NCBI GenBank assembly: GCA_943788615.1
Contig: CALSQY010000001.1
Coordinates: 1,488,001-1,552,000, forward strand
Origin: UBA4465 sp002292365
Lineage (GTDB): Bacteria > Bacteroidota > Bacteroidia > Cytophagales > Cyclobacteriaceae
Length of the DNA stretch: 64,000 bases
Direction of reading: 5' to 3'
Below are positions 46,301 through 54,617 of this stretch, in pieces. The first letter of the stretch is position 1. The number at the start of each line of letters is the position of its first letter. The position numbers and the translations under genes were made by a program. The notes beneath the pieces were generated by a model, which was not told where the DNA came from, searched no databases, and saw only the letters and a program-made list of their open reading frames with translations.

Positions 46301-46741
46301 GACTCAGGAACCAAAATAGCAAGAATTGAAAAGAAATTGATCTCTAAATTACATTCAGAAAATTACATCAATGAGTTAGTCGCTTATTTCGAAAAAATAT
46401 CTGAAAAAGGGAGTAAATATTTAAACTTGAGGTACCATAGATTAGGGAGTAGGACAGCAGATGATTTTAATTTTAAATTAAGCATAGTTCATCCCAATTG
46501 GACCGATAAATTTAATAGAAAAAGTTATCTTAAATTATTTCGTAAAATCATATTTGATTGTTTGCCCGCCCATTTGTCTGTGAGTTTAGTTGGACTTGAT
46601 TTTGATCAAATGAGTGTATTTGAAAAGTTATATTTTGATTATCTGGATCAATTAAAGAAAGATCCTATTGAAAGCAGACTGGAAAGACTTAGTGCTTCTA
46701 ATAAAATTTTTGACTTACTGATACCAAATGAGCATCAATAA
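43304..46741 (+). CDS. CIS baseplate wedge protein, Afp12-like
   Basis: 1145 residues, the second large wedge protein. Near the N terminus is the family hallmark WTDYNAHDPGVTILEQFTFAL and TDISYRTNLDIETIL. A large helical region lies at about 380-620 and a C-terminal domain ends in FRKIIFDCLPAHLSVSLVGLDF, also seen in Afp12 proteins. Middle segments (about 720-900) are beta-rich and look duplicated. No signal peptide. The stop overlaps the following STAND gene by 14 bases, so translation of that gene is coupled to baseplate expression. Confidence 0.87.
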   Translation: MSQEDKKIIQNKEIPKGMDYDFLRKEAIGHTQKVSGDIWTDYNAHDPGVTILEQFTFALTDISYRTNLDIETILFHEGDKESTLKKHAIISPEIAFSPGAVTINDYRILILDHFSSVLSNCWISTVDDHLSGIKGLFNIEILVKSHIQSKDYDQIKLEVKKIFHAHRNLCEDLARINILTPEKLSVSFEIEIDQRADTEDILSKILFVTERYFNPLVPFFTLEQLTSEGKSTEEIYGIPSFENGFIKEKFLTEKADEFYISKLTDHILEIEGVREVLTLRLGIGGIPILGDVIEVPNGKFLTLGIIGQGGQANLFKDLDLSILKGGTKENFNKEAILYATELLNSETEPSYKILKKVKEKSIKAKTKQLNTYLPIQKSFPELYGVGAYIPSPEENPLRQAQSAQLRGYLAFFDQIMANHLSQLSSISRLLNVTDLDEIAQSTYFGQKMQDELNDSKELYVKKLISAAKFEQLIKGLNDRKDELSDKEALKLKELRSDLKDKFNEVERIVMADWKLYENDLKNIDRLKNKYVHPKIHDLLNQISDFNKFSKRASKVEKNSLDELKIRLLERMSAELLDQDLYVNMTVSDLSRIIFMHDNVFDRKDRLINHVLARFGEDFRHSFQVFFDDSALKGRSQSEIEEDYLRIKSSFLNEVIHANKYLAKGVNILSKQVTHIQSPFKRKVSYLMGFEQHSSPFIIKDDLNSNLSPKILASTSINEITNTKTQKKSLVLKTGVSSEKVTFLVNSSKYLKYLFQYGSNPKNYSIEQEDDQYIIYFNPPTGETSTQLIALDSESEAKQKRLQVLQYFAERNQSCQNFHVVEHILLRPVDQAQTNYILVDENKEKELFQSTIVRDETFQMSAAKDAIILASYANNYTVLSSSTGDYIVMLKNAIGTFLAKSIEVFKTEDLAKKFILSSIDSFQVIKSEKQFSNHIKLDNTKEFLFQVLNEKNNILFSGLEPESISDYTEKSNYLLSNAKELDQYEVIEESPDVFVIYLTNDSGTKIARIEKKLISKLHSENYINELVAYFEKISEKGSKYLNLRYHRLGSRTADDFNFKLSIVHPNWTDKFNRKSYLKLFRKIIFDCLPAHLSVSLVGLDFDQMSVFEKLYFDYLDQLKKDPIESRLERLSASNKIFDLLIPNEHQ

Positions 46742-49700
46742 TCCAATTGACAAAAATAATCCCTTTAAAGGTTTAGCAAGTTTTGAAACTGAAGATGCTG
46801 TATTTTATCAAGGAAATGAAAATATTAAATTATTGCTCTTAAGGCAATTAGCCGATTCCAATTTTGTTGCACTTTTAGGAGACCCAGGTTCAGGAAAAAC
46901 TTCATTTTTGAACGCGAAAATAATACCCACTTTACAAGATGGGTTCATTATTAATGGGATTAAAGATTGGAAAATTGCTTATTTATATCCGGGAATAAAT
47001 CCGATACGATCTTTAGCAAGGGCACTGGCTCAAGTAAATTTTATAAGAAGCGCTCCAAATGAGAAGATTGATCCAGGTTTGATTGAAAAATTTGAAAAAA
47101 TATTAAAAAATAACAAATATGGGATTATTGAAATATTCGAAGAACACAAATTAATCTCCAACTGTAATATTTTATTAAATATCGATCGATTAGATGATTT
47201 ATTTCATTTGAAGAAGAGAGGGGAAGATTCTTTGGAGCTTGATATTTTTCTCACACGGATTGAAGAAATAATAAATCAAACGGCTTATCCAATAAGTATT
47301 ATTGTCTCTATGAGATCAAAAAGAACGTATGATCTGGCTAGTTATTTTCCTGATCGATCTATGTTTATTGAGACCATCAATAAAAATCAAATTAATTTGC
47401 CCATATTTTCTTTTGCTGATTTAATGAGTACGCTTGATTTTTTTGAATCCAAGGGGTATGTCACATTTGATAAAGATGTTAAAGATCATATATCCACTTA
47501 TTATCGTGCTCATCCAATTTCTTTAGGTGAATTTCAACATACAATGAGACTCAGTGTTGAGAGGTGTATGAAGAACGGTAGAAGTAACATTTCATTGGAA
47601 GACATAGAAGCTGTTTCAGGCTTTAAAAATTCAATCAGCAATCAATTGGAAGATATTTTTGCAACTTTCTCTAAGGAGAATCAGGACAATTGTCGGTTGG
47701 TGTTTCAACTTTTGGCAAGTGAATCTGACCGTGGATTTGAGTTGTCTATGTCAATATTGGAAATTTCAGATTTCACAAACATTGAGACAGATGTCATAAT
47801 ACAAATTATTGAATGGTTTGTGGTTGACACATGTGGTGCGATAAAAATAGATCCCATTATTGGTGCAGATCAAAGGTTAGATAATTTAGATTATTTATTA
47901 GATGACTCGAAAATCATAATTACGCCGTATTCGAGGATATCACTTGATGATGAAATACTCATAAAAAAATGGCCGAGATTAGAGAAATGGGTTCATGATG
48001 AAATGGAAAACTCAGATATTTATCAGGGTATTTTTATGGATGTATCGAAAGGTGAAGTTTTATATGAAGGAGAAAAGCTTAGGAGTGTATTGCATTGGTA
48101 CACAGAAGTAAATCCTTCCAAAGGGTGGGCGAAGCGTTATGGAATTAATTATAGTTTGGTTAAAAATTTCATTGATAAAAGTGAGGAACAGTTTAATACA
48201 GCCCAACGAATCCTTGACGAAGAAGATAACTCAAGGCGTCGAAAGGCTAAAAGAAATGCATTGATAGGTATAGTTTTCTTTCTAATTACTATTGGTTTAA
48301 TATTAGTCAGCATGTTTTTTACGGGTGTTGCAGTTGATCAAAAGATGGAAGCAGATAAGAGTAAACGAGAAGCTAATAGAGAAAAAGTAGCTGCAGAACA
48401 AGCGATGAATATAGCCAAAGAACAAACCGAGAGAGCTGAGATTGCGAGTTATGCCGCCAAAAGGGACAGTATTCGATCGATTGAAAAAAATAAAGAAGCC
48501 AATATTGCTAAGAGTCAAGCTGTCAATGCCTTAAAGCAAGCTGAATATGCACGAAAGGATGCTCAATTGTTAATGGAAAGGCAGAATGAATTAAAAATAA
48601 AACTCACTGAATCTGAAAAAGACATAGAGAATAAAAAGATTGAGTTTCAGTATTATGCCACTTTAGGTCAGATCAACAAAATATGTAGTGAGGTATTGGA
48701 ACTAGCGGCTACACCCATCTCGGATAATCTCAAAATTGGAGCTAATTTGATTGCATTGGGATACAAACGACTGAACTCATTGGACAACCCTCTTTACAAT
48801 AATTTGATCCAAAATTTCCCAAATTCATCTATAAAAATGAAATCAGAGTTTCATGTAAGCGAAAAAAATCTTATCCAAGCTATGGGAAATGTATTTCAAA
48901 AATTAGATATAGGGCTAAATAAAGAATTGTCAAAAATTCAGTTTGGAACTGTCATTGACGTAAATAGGACAAAAAGTAAATTGGCTGTTGGTACTGATCA
49001 AAGTGATATTTATGAAATGAACTTACCTTCTGAAAACAAATTCTATGATACAGATTTTTTGATTTCAGGTAGATATGTTCGGATGAGGGAGATTACCTCA
49101 GGCATTAGATCCATGAAATATATAGAGGAAGATAACTTGATCTATGGAACAGTAGATGGTAAGGTTTATCAAAATTCCGAACAAAGATTTGCTGATGACA
49201 ACGGAGTAAAAGGTTCGATCAATGGTGTTTTTAATTTGACTGATCGGGATGTTTTAATCTCGAATAGTTTGGGTTATTTGATATATATTAAAGAGAATGC
49301 ATCCTCGGGATTTTATGCTCAATTACCACATGTCGATATTAAGCATAATATTAATGTGATTGATTTTTCTCATAAATCAAGTATAATAGCCACCAATGGA
49401 AGATTATCAGAAATCGAATTTTGGGGTTGCCCTCCCGGCGGAGACATTAATTTTAAAGAAAAGATAAGAATAGAGGGAATGAGATCCAAAGTGACCAGTT
49501 TGAAGTTTATAGATGATAAAAATTGGATAATCATAGGGACACAAAGAGGCACACTTTTTATTTACTCTTTTCTAGAAGATAAGGTCATTTTTGAAAATAA
49601 GAGCGCACATTTATCAGCATTAACTGTGCTTGCTTTTGATCCCTTATCTCGATTTATCGTTTCAGGAGGTAGAGATGATAAAATCCATGTCTGGGATATA

Positions 49701-49964
49701 GATTTACTCAGTGATGATTATGTACCTATAGTCTATCAAATGAATCAAGCGATCCAAGATATAGCGTTTATTGGTAATGATTGGTTTGTTTCTCTGAGTA
49801 GAGGTCAAAGTAACTTAGGTACTGATAGAAACTCTGTAGGTAGAATGTCTTTGTGGTCCGTTGATTTAGATTTGTTTGCCAAAAAGCTAGCGCAATCCGA
49901 GAAGACATGGCTGATCGAAGATTTTGAATATAATGATGGTTATCAAAAATATATTCCTAATTAA
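46728..49964 (+). CDS. STAND NTPase with transmembrane helix, coiled coil and WD40 propeller
   Basis: 1078-residue signalling-type ATPase. N-terminal novel STAND (nSTAND1-like) domain: NPFKGLASFETEDAVFYQG then Walker A GDPGSGKTS (51-59), Walker B NILLNIDRLDD (about 150-160) and a C-terminal winged-helix region to about 430. One transmembrane helix near 510-532 (ALIGIVFFLITIGLILVSMFF), a long coiled coil (about 535-645) and a beta-propeller (about 745-1060) with WD40 repeats such as DPLSRFIVSGGRDDKIHVWD. The N-terminal NTPase is probably cytosolic and the propeller periplasmic. Its start overlaps the Afp12-like gene and its stop is 2 bases before the TonB-receptor gene. It occupies a position near where the Afp15 AAA+ ATPase would be. 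Confidence 0.85.
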   Translation: MSINNPIDKNNPFKGLASFETEDAVFYQGNENIKLLLLRQLADSNFVALLGDPGSGKTSFLNAKIIPTLQDGFIINGIKDWKIAYLYPGINPIRSLARALAQVNFIRSAPNEKIDPGLIEKFEKILKNNKYGIIEIFEEHKLISNCNILLNIDRLDDLFHLKKRGEDSLELDIFLTRIEEIINQTAYPISIIVSMRSKRTYDLASYFPDRSMFIETINKNQINLPIFSFADLMSTLDFFESKGYVTFDKDVKDHISTYYRAHPISLGEFQHTMRLSVERCMKNGRSNISLEDIEAVSGFKNSISNQLEDIFATFSKENQDNCRLVFQLLASESDRGFELSMSILEISDFTNIETDVIIQIIEWFVVDTCGAIKIDPIIGADQRLDNLDYLLDDSKIIITPYSRISLDDEILIKKWPRLEKWVHDEMENSDIYQGIFMDVSKGEVLYEGEKLRSVLHWYTEVNPSKGWAKRYGINYSLVKNFIDKSEEQFNTAQRILDEEDNSRRRKAKRNALIGIVFFLITIGLILVSMFFTGVAVDQKMEADKSKREANREKVAAEQAMNIAKEQTERAEIASYAAKRDSIRSIEKNKEANIAKSQAVNALKQAEYARKDAQLLMERQNELKIKLTESEKDIENKKIEFQYYATLGQINKICSEVLELAATPISDNLKIGANLIALGYKRLNSLDNPLYNNLIQNFPNSSIKMKSEFHVSEKNLIQAMGNVFQKLDIGLNKELSKIQFGTVIDVNRTKSKLAVGTDQSDIYEMNLPSENKFYDTDFLISGRYVRMREITSGIRSMKYIEEDNLIYGTVDGKVYQNSEQRFADDNGVKGSINGVFNLTDRDVLISNSLGYLIYIKENASSGFYAQLPHVDIKHNINVIDFSHKSSIIATNGRLSEIEFWGCPPGGDINFKEKIRIEGMRSKVTSLKFIDDKNWIIIGTQRGTLFIYSFLEDKVIFENKSAHLSALTVLAFDPLSRFIVSGGRDDKIHVWDIDLLSDDYVPIVYQMNQAIQDIAFIGNDWFVSLSRGQSNLGTDRNSVGRMSLWSVDLDLFAKKLAQSEKTWLIEDFEYNDGYQKYIPN

Positions 49965-49966
49965 AA

Positions 49967-52636
49967 ATGATCAAAATAATAAATAAATTTTCCCTGTGCT
50001 TTTTACTGGTTTTTAGTTTATTTCAGCAAGAGCAAAGCTTTGCTCAAGTGATTTTTGATGATCTTAAAATAGGTATTGATAAAGTTGAATCTGATGAAGT
50101 TGTTTTTAACAGCCTGCAAGAGATTGGTGTATACTACAAAAATAATCAGTTTGAGAAAGGGTTGGAAATTGCTAGTAATCTTTTTCAAAGCCAGTTTAAT
50201 CAGTCTTCTATACAATCAAAGGAGTCGATATTAAATTTTGCTATTAAATTAAGTTTTGCATTGGACTTGAGAGATAGTACGAGAAGTTTTATGGAAATAT
50301 ATTATAAAATAAATCCAAGTTTTTCGGATCGTACGATACCTAATATTACCCCAGCACTGCAAGTATTCATTAATAATTTTATCAAAAGTAAAAATCAAGT
50401 TTCTGTTTTTGTAAATAAATTTGCTCAAAATATTGATTTTATCTCGTCCACTATTAGCATTTATGATCAAGGTGATTTTGAACGATTGGGCATTAGAAAT
50501 TTACTTGACTTGATTCGAATTACGCCTGGATTTGCTGAAATAGGTGATTGGAATGAGCGCCAATTTGGAACTAGAGGTACGTCAAATTCAACTTTGCAAG
50601 ATGTACTTATATTGATCAATGGACATAGGATCAGTGACAACTTGACTAGTTCAAACGGACCTGATTGGATTAGTCTTGATTATGTAAAACAGATAGAATT
50701 GGTGCGGGGTCCAGGTTCTGCCATTTATGGGGGTAATGCTTTTAGCGGTGCCATCAATATAATTACAAATTCAGGCAAGGGTGAAAAAATTAATGAGGCT
50801 ATTGTCCGATTGGGGAATGGGAATGACTTTTCAAGCGTAGATCAAAGTCTCAATAATGCTTATAAAATCAATTATCAATATGGGACTCAGATTAATAATA
50901 CCGAGAGTATTTATTTATCAGCGACTTTTCATCAATCAGGAGGAAGTGAAATTGATTACTCGGATGCGGATCGAAAAATTATTTTACCTGAATATAGCCA
51001 GAGCTCTGATTCCTTGGTAAGGGCTGCAGATACTACGGGTATAGAGCATATTAATGCTTATGGGCCCAGTTATAACTTTTTATTGAATTATACCAATAAT
51101 TCAATAAAGTTAACTGCCAATGCCCAATCCAATAACTATTATTTACCTAGAAGTTTTCGAAAAAATTTATGGGCAAGTCATGATGGAGATTCTTTGAATT
51201 CATTAAGAAGAAGGATTGATAAGAGGGAATTTATTCAAATTCAAGGCAATTTTTTGGAAAAAACTAGATTTGAACAAAGTGCGTTAGAATTAAAAGTTTC
51301 TGGAGATCATTTTTTAAAGGATTTATCTATTCCAATTTGGTCATTTGGCGATTTATCTAATAGTTCATTGACTGGAGATGAATATCGAGCTACCGTCAAT
51401 TTAGAGTTTTCAACTCAAGCTTTGACCCTTGGGGTTAACAACTTACCCAATTTTTTATTAGTGGGTGCGGAGTGGTATGTCAATCGTTGGGGTTATCATT
51501 ATTTAAACAAAATAGATAGTATGACATATACCTCAACACTCATTGACGATGCGAGTTATAGTCCTGTTTTGGGAAGAAGGTCAGGAGATAGAAATGAAAT
51601 ATTTGCGGCTTTTTATATTCAAGATGAAATGCATTTGATCAAAGATCGAATGGTTTTGAATGCGAGTGTCCGATTCAATTATGATGAAGTATACTCTGAT
51701 TTCAAAAATGGGATTCGTTGGGGTGAACAATATTCTCCAAGAATATCCCTAGTTTATATTGCCAATAAAAGCCAAGCTAAAAAGAGAATGTTGAAATTTA
51801 AGGCCATTTATAACTCCGCTTTTTTACCTGCCGCTTTTCTATATCGTAAGGGATTTGTTCCAGCGTTCAGAACACCAAATGATGGAATCGATCCCTTAGA
51901 TGCACAAATTATAGAATCTCTGGAGACGGGAACTTTTTTTCGGATCAATAAGCATTTAGATTTTAATTTTCAAACCTATATCAATTATATCAGGGATAAT
52001 ATTGTTCAAGATGGAGATAACAGATACGTAAATGAACCTTTACCAACGAGAATAGCCGGACACGAAATGGAATTTAAATATCGATATATAAGCTCTCGAG
52101 CTTATATCAATGGCCTTAATTATCACTTTTTTGGTAATTATTCTTTCTCCAAAACCCAAATTGCTGTAGACTCGCTAGCAAGAATGTCTGATGTGTTTAA
52201 CAACAATCAGTGGTCGGATACTACGTCGCGATACCCCACACATTATTTTAACTTTGGGGGGGATGTTTCCTTCAAGAAAAGTGTTTTAAATAAAACAAGA
52301 GATCAGTATTCATTGAGTTCGGATTATGATACGAAATTTCATATTCTTTTGGGATTAAATGGACAGTTAATCACTCAATCTCACCGTTATTCTGACTATG
52401 ATATCACGAACAAGGGTCTAGCTGAAAAGATAGAATCGGGTAAAGAATGGATAGAAGTACCGGAACTTTTTTTATTAAATGCAAATGTTAATGCTTATTT
52501 TGACAAGTACAAACTGGGTATTAACGTTTATAATCTTTTGAATAAAGAAGGTTTTATCACTGCGAGTGATACCAATTTGGGATTACAGCGACAAGAAGGT
52601 AGAATGTTTTATCTCAGTTTGGGTTATTTGTTTTGA
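49967..52636 (+). CDS. TonB-dependent receptor-type outer-membrane protein in the CIS operon
   Basis: 889 residues with an N-terminal signal peptide (about 1-26, ending EQSFAQ). Residues about 30-150 are a helical extension with a TPR-like feel. The plug domain (about 160-275) is clear: NLLDLIRITPGFAE, GTRGTSNSTLQDVLILINGHR, and VKQIELVRGPGSAIYGGNAFSGAINIIT. A 22-stranded-type barrel follows and ends with SLGYLF, i.e. a terminal aromatic. No CarboxypepD_reg domain and no SusD partner nearby, so this is not a usual polysaccharide locus. Ligand unknown. It lies 2 bases after the STAND gene and 19 before the SulP gene. Confidence 0.85.
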   Translation: MIKIINKFSLCFLLVFSLFQQEQSFAQVIFDDLKIGIDKVESDEVVFNSLQEIGVYYKNNQFEKGLEIASNLFQSQFNQSSIQSKESILNFAIKLSFALDLRDSTRSFMEIYYKINPSFSDRTIPNITPALQVFINNFIKSKNQVSVFVNKFAQNIDFISSTISIYDQGDFERLGIRNLLDLIRITPGFAEIGDWNERQFGTRGTSNSTLQDVLILINGHRISDNLTSSNGPDWISLDYVKQIELVRGPGSAIYGGNAFSGAINIITNSGKGEKINEAIVRLGNGNDFSSVDQSLNNAYKINYQYGTQINNTESIYLSATFHQSGGSEIDYSDADRKIILPEYSQSSDSLVRAADTTGIEHINAYGPSYNFLLNYTNNSIKLTANAQSNNYYLPRSFRKNLWASHDGDSLNSLRRRIDKREFIQIQGNFLEKTRFEQSALELKVSGDHFLKDLSIPIWSFGDLSNSSLTGDEYRATVNLEFSTQALTLGVNNLPNFLLVGAEWYVNRWGYHYLNKIDSMTYTSTLIDDASYSPVLGRRSGDRNEIFAAFYIQDEMHLIKDRMVLNASVRFNYDEVYSDFKNGIRWGEQYSPRISLVYIANKSQAKKRMLKFKAIYNSAFLPAAFLYRKGFVPAFRTPNDGIDPLDAQIIESLETGTFFRINKHLDFNFQTYINYIRDNIVQDGDNRYVNEPLPTRIAGHEMEFKYRYISSRAYINGLNYHFFGNYSFSKTQIAVDSLARMSDVFNNNQWSDTTSRYPTHYFNFGGDVSFKKSVLNKTRDQYSLSSDYDTKFHILLGLNGQLITQSHRYSDYDITNKGLAEKIESGKEWIEVPELFLLNANVNAYFDKYKLGINVYNLLNKEGFITASDTNLGLQRQEGRMFYLSLGYLF

Positions 52637-52655
52637 TTAAAGTATAAAGGGATAA

Positions 52656-54596
52656 ATGTTTGAGACTACCTCCAAAACCATTAAAACAGAAATACTAGCG
52701 GGAATGACCTCTGCTGTGGTAACTATGCCTGTGGCCATAGCCTACGGATATGCCTCTGGTTTGGGACCATACGCGGGATTTGTTTCGGCTATTGTACTAG
52801 GATTTGTAGCAGCCCTTGTAGGGGGTACCTCTGGGCAAATTAGCAGTCCGACAGGTGCTTTGACTGTTGCTATTTCTGTTTTTGTAGTTACGGAAATTGA
52901 GATTCAGGGGAGTTTAGAGGCTGCATTGCCTATGCTGATGGCTATCTTTGTGTTGGCGGGTTGCCTTCAATTATTTTTTGGATTGTTGAAGTTAGGGGAG
53001 AACATTCAGTACATACCCTTCTCAGTGATTAGTGGATTTATGAGTGGTGTGGGTCTGATTATTATCGTCCTGCAGATTCCGAATACCTTTGGTGTACCAT
53101 CTGGTATATATACTTCTGTAATTTCAAAAATACTCAATATATTTTATTTCTTTGACCATGCTAATTGGTTGGCTTTTGCCTTCGTAGTTACTACGGTAGG
53201 TATTATTTATATTTTTCCTAAAATCACCAAAAAGATTCCAAGTAGTTTAGTGGCCTTACTGAGCTTGACGGGATTGGCATATATTTTTGAACTGGATATT
53301 GATAAACTCGGGGCTTTCAGTATTGATTTGAGTCATTTTAGTCTCATTTCTCTAGATCAGTTAAGTCATATAGAGACCCTGCTTAGAATACTGATTGCTG
53401 CCGCTTCTTTGGCATTTATTGGATCTGTTAATACATTATTAACCTCTGTAGTAGCTGATAAGATGACCAACTCAGTACACAATAGTAACCAAGAATTAAT
53501 TGGTCAAGGTATAGGTAATTTGCTTGCTGGTTTTTTCGGAGGATTTACGGGGAGTGGTGCCACAGCCTGCGCAGTGGCTAATATTCAGGCAGGAGGACGA
53601 AACCGTATCTCAGGGATGACCACAGCTTTTTTTTTACTGATATTCCTTATTTGGGGAGGTAATTTCATTGCTGAGATTCCATTAGCATTAATTTCTGGTA
53701 TTATGATTTCTATTGGCTATGAATTATTAGATAAGGTTACGCTCAAAAAGTTGATTATTATTCCTAGAGTAGATGCTGTCGTTATGGTAGCTGTGATGGG
53801 TTTGACGGCATTCTATGATTTACTATTTTCAGTAAGTTTGGGTCTGATTATTTCAGCTATTTATTTTATGAAGAAAATGGCAGATCAAGTAGAGGATGAT
53901 TCAAATCAATCCAAATTAGAGTTGATGATTTATGAGCTCATCGATACTTTTGATGATGCCGAAGATTTTAAGGATAAAGTTTTTATAAAGACCATCAAAG
54001 GACCTTTATTTTTTGGTTTCTCTACACGGTTTTTAAAGACCATACGTACTATTTCACCTAAGGTTGAGGTAGTTGTTTTTAATATGTCTTTGGTACCTTA
54101 TATGGATTATTCCGGAATTCGCACATTCAAAGATGCGATATTATATCTTAAGTCGAAAAAGATAAAAATATCTTTTTGTGAGTTGAATAAGAAGAATTAT
54201 AGCCTTTTAAAAGAACTAGACATTATTCCGAGCCAAGTTCCTGAAAAATACATTTTTGATTCTATTGAGAGTTGTGTCATGTGGTTAGATGAGCCAGGAA
54301 ACATTGATGGATCTATTCAAGATGATTCACAGGTTTATTTCCCAAGTGCTTTTACTCCCAATGATGATGGTATCAGAGATGAATGGCTCATTATGAATAT
54401 TGAAAAATTCCCAAAATGCCATTTACAAATTATGGATCCAGATTCAACCCTTGTTTTTGAATCTCATGGATATCAGCAACCTTGGGATGGAATTTTCAAT
54501 GATGAGTCACTTCCAACGGGAGCCTATGAGTACGTATGTCAATTAGACCCCAATGATCCTGAAGAGATAACAGGAACCGTTAATCTTATTCGTTGA
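52656..54596 (+). CDS. SulP anion transporter with STAS domain fused to a T9SS type B sorting domain
   Basis: 646 residues. Residues about 10-410 are the SulP transporter (EILAGMTSAVVTMPVAIAYG start, GQISSPTGALTVAIS, FTGSGATACAVANIQAGGR), with about a dozen hydrophobic helices. A STAS domain follows (about 440-545; KVEVVVFNMSLVPYMDYSGI). Residues 561-646 are a gliding-motility/type B T9SS C-terminal domain: YFPSAFTPNDDGIRDEW, FESHGYQQPWDG, LPTGAYEYV, and a closing TGTVNLIR. In SulP proteins the STAS tail is cytosolic, so this sorting domain would not be reachable by the outer-membrane T9SS. It sits between the TonB receptor and tape-measure genes in one operon. Confidence 0.88.
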   Translation: MFETTSKTIKTEILAGMTSAVVTMPVAIAYGYASGLGPYAGFVSAIVLGFVAALVGGTSGQISSPTGALTVAISVFVVTEIEIQGSLEAALPMLMAIFVLAGCLQLFFGLLKLGENIQYIPFSVISGFMSGVGLIIIVLQIPNTFGVPSGIYTSVISKILNIFYFFDHANWLAFAFVVTTVGIIYIFPKITKKIPSSLVALLSLTGLAYIFELDIDKLGAFSIDLSHFSLISLDQLSHIETLLRILIAAASLAFIGSVNTLLTSVVADKMTNSVHNSNQELIGQGIGNLLAGFFGGFTGSGATACAVANIQAGGRNRISGMTTAFFLLIFLIWGGNFIAEIPLALISGIMISIGYELLDKVTLKKLIIIPRVDAVVMVAVMGLTAFYDLLFSVSLGLIISAIYFMKKMADQVEDDSNQSKLELMIYELIDTFDDAEDFKDKVFIKTIKGPLFFGFSTRFLKTIRTISPKVEVVVFNMSLVPYMDYSGIRTFKDAILYLKSKKIKISFCELNKKNYSLLKELDIIPSQVPEKYIFDSIESCVMWLDEPGNIDGSIQDDSQVYFPSAFTPNDDGIRDEWLIMNIEKFPKCHLQIMDPDSTLVFESHGYQQPWDGIFNDESLPTGAYEYVCQLDPNDPEEITGTVNLIR

Positions 54597-54617
54597 TGCC
54601 TTCAACGTAATAAATCG

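Noticed and set aside
49967..54596. SusCD-type nutrient uptake locus inserted in the CIS block
   Set aside because: No SusD gene, no carbohydrate enzymes and no CarboxypepD_reg domain on the receptor; spacing to neighbours is operon-like throughout.
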